Source: Mesostigma viride
Taxonomy: Eukaryota; Streptophyta; Mesostigmatophyceae; Mesostigmatales; Mesostigmataceae
Length of the DNA: 64,000 bases
Assembly: GCA_009746045.1 (NCBI GenBank)
Contig: RPFO01000127.1
Span: 1,291,538-1,355,537, forward strand
Reading direction: 5' to 3'
Below the pieces are notes generated by a model that worked only from the letters and a program-made list of their open reading frames with translations, did not search any database and was not told the DNA's origin. The stretch's first letter is position 1. Every line of letters begins with the position of its first letter. Positions 59,450 to 64,000 of the stretch are shown here, piece after piece. Made by a program: the position numbers and the translations under genes.

Positions 59450-60566
59450 CGTATATTGCGTAATAGCGTCGGAAAATTATATCAGCATGTGCGTCGTAGA
59501 AAGACGCATCGATTGTGATATTCACGGCTAAATTCGGTGCTCAAACGTGAAAGTTATGAGCTCCGCCGTCAGCCATGGCTATCTCGTGGCTCGTGGCTCG
59601 TGGCCGTCAGAAATGGCATTTAGCATGCCAGCCACAAACTACACGAAATTGTACGAAATAGCTAGGAATCTGACGATGCAACCGAAAGAAATGGAGCGCT
59701 TCCTGCAGGGAAACTGCCCGAAAAAAAGGCGAAAGGCCGACGTTAATGCACCTGCCTGCAAGGAAATGTTTCATGCATAAACTGGCACGCAAGTTCGAAC
59801 AATAAAAGACATCATCCATTGATCAGGCGAACAAGGAAGGTGCGCCTTCCGTGAATACGTCGAAGGCGACATGCGCAGGCCTGCGTAGGTTCTTACCTTG
59901 AATGCCGGAAATGTAAAAGAAACCGGGAAGCTTCGGCACAAACTCGACAACACCATTAAGTTAGCTTCATAATCGCTCTTTAGAGCCTACGTTGCCTCAC
60001 AATAGCTGCCGTAAACCTGCATTAAATTTCATGATCCGCAAGAGAAATTATATCCTGGACCCCCGCGCCCGTAGCCGTTCGAGAAATTAGCGGTATTGCA
60101 AACCGTAAACTTTCCGCCACGAAATGAGGTCATCAACTAATCTTCTGCGAAATTCAATCATTTTTTCTAGCTGTTTACGTGCCATATCGATTAATATTGC
60201 ATAAAGGCATGCCGCCATGGCCACTTCCGCGAGGGTTGAGCGGTCCGGGCACACATTATACACCGTACGGACGGTACCGCGAATTTTTTGGCGCGGAAAA
60301 TATTCGGCGCGCCACGTCCCCTTAACTCTAAGCTAATCTAGAAAACCCTAACTACTCTACTCAGCAAAGCGCCCCTCCCCCCTGGGGGGGAGGGGACTTC
60401 ACCACAGCTAGGGGCTGGCGTGTGAGCCTGGACAATCATCTTCCACCTCTTCTCGTTCTGCATAGCAGTCCAAGCAAGAGAGAGGGAGTGAATGCGGTGT
60501 TCAAACTGCATGAGCCGGGACCACTAGGTCGGCCAGCAATTTGGTCCAACAATGCGACATGCAAAT

Positions 60567-61171
60567 TGATGCGGATAAGATATATACGAGCAGGCTCGAG
60601 CTATACCATTTAGTCCAGATTCTCCAGCACTATATCGATTTATGGCGCTGGTTGTCTAGATCAATGATATAGGCGCAGATCAGGCCGGGGGCCGGCCTAA
60701 AGTCTCAGCTTATTCACAGATCGTCAATCCCAGATTTGAATGCTCCGCGGCTCTTGTAGCATGGGCCAGCATGTACTATGATAATGACTTAATTACGTAA
60801 GCATATGTTTTTGAGATACTCATATTCCATGCATCCATACACATTCGTCCCATGGTGCACACGCTTCCCGCATCCGCCTTCACAGCCCTGCCGCTGCAAT
60901 GTGCACTCACGCCACTATGCACGGGCGGCACAAGGAGCCAGCTGCCACGACTCAATAGTGCATACCGGGGCTTGCCATGCAGATACGGTTCTCGAGAGCC
61001 ATGCGCAGCTGGCGTGCCATTGACGGGGAAAAGATACAAGCTGACTCTTAGCCACCAAATCGACCACGCCACACACCACGGTTGGATGATTCCGTGGCAT
61101 GTGCTAATCCGGCTGATGCAATTGCACAGCATTGGTGACCCCGCGCACAGCACGCTTGATGTGCCATCCAA
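60567..61171. other. repA fragment and unassigned DNA downstream of the pfkB gene
   Basis: A diverged minus-strand repA fragment lies at about 60580-60672 (CTCGAGCTATACCATTTAGTCC and onward). The rest up to 61171 shows no gene and includes the 3' flank of the kinase gene. Confidence 0.5.
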
Positions 61172-63789
61172 TCATGACCGTTTCCTGGCGGACGCCTTGG
61201 CCTTGGACTCATCCAGCATCGCCAGCGCGGCCAACGCGTTCCGTCGCTCCTCGGCCGCGTTCCGCCCCGCGATGCGCCCCATCGTCTCCGCCGCCTCAAT
61301 GTGCTGCTGCAGGAGCGCCCGGATGGTGGCCTCATCCGCCACGTTGCGCCCCGCGCCTTGCCGCATCGCGGTGGCCGCACCCAGCGCGTTGGCAAGCGCG
61401 ATGGTCGGGCCAAGCTCTGCGCGCTCGTAGACGGAGTGCAGTCCCACAGGCACGGGGAAGAGTCACAGGCACAAGTCAGAGGCCCAGTCAGGATGAGAGT
61501 GGAGTGACTGAGAGCGGTGTGTGCATGTGTGTGCTTGCGCGGGTTGGTGCACGCGTGTGCGCGAGTGCGATTTCGTGCATGAGTGCGTGTTTCATGATGC
61601 GCCGTATAACTGCAGAACTGGAGAAAACGTCGCAAACAGGTGTGGTGGACCGGCCGCACTATGGGTCAAGACTCATAAACCAGTGCTGGGCGGATGAATC
61701 TTATGCCGTGCAGCACTACAGGCAGCGGAGCACTATCGGCAATGCAAGGCGAGGATTGATCAGGGGCTGGGAAACGGGAGGAAAGTGACCCCCCCCCCCC
61801 CCCCAAGCATTTGTGATGGAACTCTGATGGACACTATGGTAAACAATGAGGCTGCCTGATCACCGCATCTGCTTACGAGCCTGCCAAGTCTGCATGTAAC
61901 TTTGCAAAAGCTGGCACGTCATCATGACATGGGCAAAACAGCCAGGCACACACCAAGCACTTTTCCCCACCACATCACACCGGGAAGGACATGCTAATTT
62001 GGATGCAGCACGAGTGGTACTCCCTGGAAGCTGCGCACTGCACAGTGGGGATTGCACCGACACGCTCACACTGCCGATCGCCTCACAAACACGCCGCCCA
62101 CTCCCTATCGCTTTCACCATAAGTGCTAAAGGCAGTAAAAGACCCCACATTGGAGCGAAGCACCTCACACTGCGCCTCTACGCACCAGCGCCCCTGCAGT
62201 AGCCGAGCACCACCGCGGCGGCAAAGCTGTCGCCGCAACCGACGGTGTCCGCCACCTCCACCTGCAGCGCGGCCTGGCGGTGGACGGTGCCGTTGCGGCG
62301 GATGACCTGGCAGCCGTCCGCTCCCAGCTTGACGACCACCCTGGGGGATGTCAAGCGTTGTGGGGAGGAATGGGGCAAGGTGAGTAGAAATGAGGGGAGA
62401 TGGGTAGAGGTGACGAGAGATGGGTAGAGATGTAAAAAGGTGGGTAGAGGCGAGGCGAGGCGAGGCGAGGCGAGGCGAGGCGAGGCGAGGCGAGGCGAGG
62501 CGAGGCGAGGCGAGGCGAGGCGAGGCGAGGCGAGGCGAGGAGAGGCGAGGAGAGGCGAGGAGAGGCGAGGAGAGGCGAGGAGAGGCGAGGAGAGGCGAGG
62601 AGAGGCGAGGAGAGGTGAGGAGAGGTGAGGAGAGCTGAGGAGAGGTGAGGAGAGGTGAGGTGAGGTGAGGAGAGGTGAGGGCAAGTGGGATGACATGAGA
62701 AGAGAGTAGAGATGAGGAGAGATTGTGGGAGCAGGAAGAAGATGAGGTTCGCACCGAGGCACAGCAACTGCTGGCAAGGGGGCAATAATCCCATGCCCTG
62801 CTGAATAATGGCCAGGAAGCCGATATGGTGGCGTTGTACCGTCCGCTGACAGGACATGAGGACATCTTCCTAACAGCCCGGTGTGTGGACACTTCCCTAA
62901 CGAGGGTGCCTGCCGATGGACCCAAGTGTGACACATCCATGCGCCCTGTGGTGCCCTCGCACTACCGCAAGGCGACACGTCAAAACTCTGCACCGAAAAC
63001 AGCCATCCAGTCAACTGCGTGGGAACGCCCTGTGCAAATGGGCACAGGGAAGTTCTTGGGGCGCATAGAAAAGGCTCTGACTTCCAGCGTTCCGTTTGCC
63101 TTGCACAGAACCGTGCTCATCGAAAACAATATTAGTTCTTGGATCGAAACTCGCTGATGGCACGACCAGCACTCGAGCGCACAACGCACAAGTGTGCACA
63201 AACACCACATCAAGCGCCGGCGAGGCACGCACCAGTCCAGCGTGTGACTGCGGTGGAAGAGGATGGAGGCCACCTCCGCGGGCTCCGTGGCGCCCGTTAT
63301 AGCGTGGGCCTGCGGGGGGCCATGGAGTCGGGCAAGCGGCAAGACGCCATGGCATCAAAAAATAAAAAGCACGTGGGTACTGATTAAAGAACCTTCAACC
63401 CCCTGCAAAAGTTGCGGTTGGCCTCATGAGCCACTCCAGGGATACAGGGGAAGGAGAGAAGAGCAGGGCATAATGGTGAGGTGGGGCCCAATCATATGGC
63501 AGACGGGGTGACAGGCCAACACACGCAGCGACTTTCTAGTACTAGTATTCCCGCCCAAGTTAAGTCTTCCTATTATGCCCCCTCCCCCTCCACCCATGAT
63601 GCTCGCCAGCAACAGAGAGTTGCGGGTAGGTGTTCGCATGGGGGCCATGGGTGTGTGCACCACCCAGTCACTATAAATAGGGAAAACATGAATCGTGGGA
63701 GTACACAACCGAGCGCAAGCGTCCGCACATGTGCCACGACTACGCACCTCATCCAGCGTAATGTGGCCATCCACCTCGTACAGCCAACA
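61172..63789 (-). CDS. pfkB-family carbohydrate kinase, C-terminal exons (5' end outside window)
   Basis: Minus-strand exons: 63789-63748 (tentative), 63309-63233, 62340-62186, 61416-61172 (stop). The phases fit throughout. The joined product reads YEVDGHITLDE-AHAITGATEPAEVASILFHR, then W-VVVKLGADGCQVI, VEVADTVGCGDSFAAAVVLGY, and LGPTIALANALGAATAMRQ-GAGRNVA. DTVGCGDSFAAA is the pfkB signature 2 region with the catalytic Asp (GxGD, here GCGD). The GAGRNVA block is typical of plant pfkB sugar kinases, possibly the chloroplast group that includes NARA5. It transfers phosphate from ATP to a sugar; the substrate is unknown. The C-terminal tail adds an Ala/Arg-rich helix. The N-terminal exons lie beyond 64000. 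Confidence 0.86.
62450..62690 (-). repeat. Pentamer minisatellite (GAGGC/GAGGA/GAGGT)n in the pfkB intron
   Basis: About 48 units with an ordered change: GAGGC first, then alternating GAGGC and GAGGA, then GAGGT-containing units. It lies in the intron between exons 63309-63233 and 62340-62186. The Ala-Ser-Pro-Arg-Leu frames are artefacts. Confidence 0.93.
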
Positions 63790-63889
63790 CTGACGACGGC
63801 AACTAATCGAGCAAAACTACTCGAATAAACACCTCCTCTGTATCATTTGCACTCACTACGTTTAAACTTTCACACGCAGGGACTATGGT

Positions 63890-64000
63890 GACTACAGTGA
63901 CCACCCATCTCATTCAGCATGTAATGACTACTCATCTGGTCAAGCGTGCAGTGACAACCCACCTCATCCAGCGTATAGTGACCATCAACCACCATCGCAC
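63890..64000 (+). repeat. Short tandem repeat (about 33 bp) at the window end
   Basis: Units of the type GTGAC.ACCCATCTCATTCAGC occur about three times. The same CCTCATCCAGCGTA core occurs at 63748-63761 inside the tentative pfkB exon, so this may be a degenerate copy array in an intron. Confidence 0.6.

Larger units (their letters stand above)
57624..59615 (-). mobile_element. ORF1-E copy 1, apparently full length (2.0 kb)
   Basis: GCATTTAGCAT lies at 57613-57623 and 59616-59626. From the 5' end (59615) it has a short 5' UTR with GGCTGACGGCGG, ORF1, a 3' UTR of about 0.4 kb, the hairpin (57649-57673) and an ATTAATTAATT tail. It contains no endonuclease or RT sequence. It is the clearest full-length copy of the family. 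Confidence 0.9.
56434..60321. mobile_element. TTAA-flanked DNA element, copy 2, carrying a nested ORF1-E
   Basis: TTAA lies at 56430-56433 and 60322-60325. The termini are the same as in copy 1 but inverted: GGGGAGGTGGCACCCC on the left and, reversed from the right, GGGGACGTGGCGCG. Bases 56434-57200 match 16065-15295 of copy 1 with substitutions. Without the nested ORF1-E it is about 1.9 kb. The target was LINE 3' UTR. Confidence 0.87.
56340..60566 (-). mobile_element. LINE copy E 3' end (minus), split by a TTAA element
   Basis: The minus strand reads the RT C-terminal end at 60566-60400 (matching the PAQFEYRIHSL region) and the 3' UTR to 60326. It continues at 56429-56340 with the rest of the 3' UTR and the hairpin (56342-56366). 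The polypeptide end is rearranged, with a poly-G/C stretch at 60370-60395. The joined 3' UTR matches that of LINE C. Confidence 0.82.

Noticed and set aside
62083-63014. Ala-Ser-Pro-Arg-Leu repeat frames, 168-285 residues
   Set aside because: They are translation of the GAGGC/GAGGA pentamer array in a pfkB intron. Only the 62340-62186 part is a real exon.

Overview
The window looks like nuclear DNA of a green alga (Viridiplantae, prasinophyte or other chlorophyte type). The evidence is GC-rich exons separated by short GT-AG introns, two sialyltransferase-like (GT29) genes, a plant-type pfkB sugar kinase, a UBE2W-type ubiquitin-conjugating enzyme, and a large load of eukaryotic transposable elements. 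The species cannot be fixed from the sequence. No prokaryotic operons, rRNA, tRNA or CRISPR array were seen.

Host genes sit at the two ends and in the middle. At 1044-4234 (+) is a secreted LamG plus GT29-like protein whose 3' exons are not found. At 40000-35629 (-) is a complete type II membrane GT29 protein in at least five exons. At about 41469-45556 (+) is a UBE2W-like E2 enzyme. At about 63789-61172 (-) is the C-terminal part of a pfkB carbohydrate kinase that runs off the window. Most introns carry minisatellites.

From about 5.2 to 35.0 kb the DNA is almost entirely a stack of nested mobile elements. Many layers can be ordered by target site duplications (TSDs) that I could read directly. 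The layers are L1-like LINE copies (EN-RT), a family of about 2 kb elements that encode only an L1 ORF1-like protein (called ORF1-E here), a TTAA-flanked DNA element, two CACTA elements one inside the other, and a short dispersed repeat (called repA).

From 46.7 to 56.3 kb lies one Ty3/Gypsy-type LTR retrotransposon with nearly identical LTRs but decayed coding capacity. A 1.6 kb element with 8-bp TSDs is nested inside it. From 56.3 to 60.6 kb is another stack: LINE 3' end, then a TTAA element, then a full-length ORF1-E copy.

The most interesting system is the partnership between the LINE and the ORF1-only element. Both end in the same 25-nt bulged hairpin followed directly by a short AT-rich microsatellite tail. 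Two base pairs of this hairpin covary between copies, which argues for a selected RNA structure that a shared reverse transcriptase recognises.
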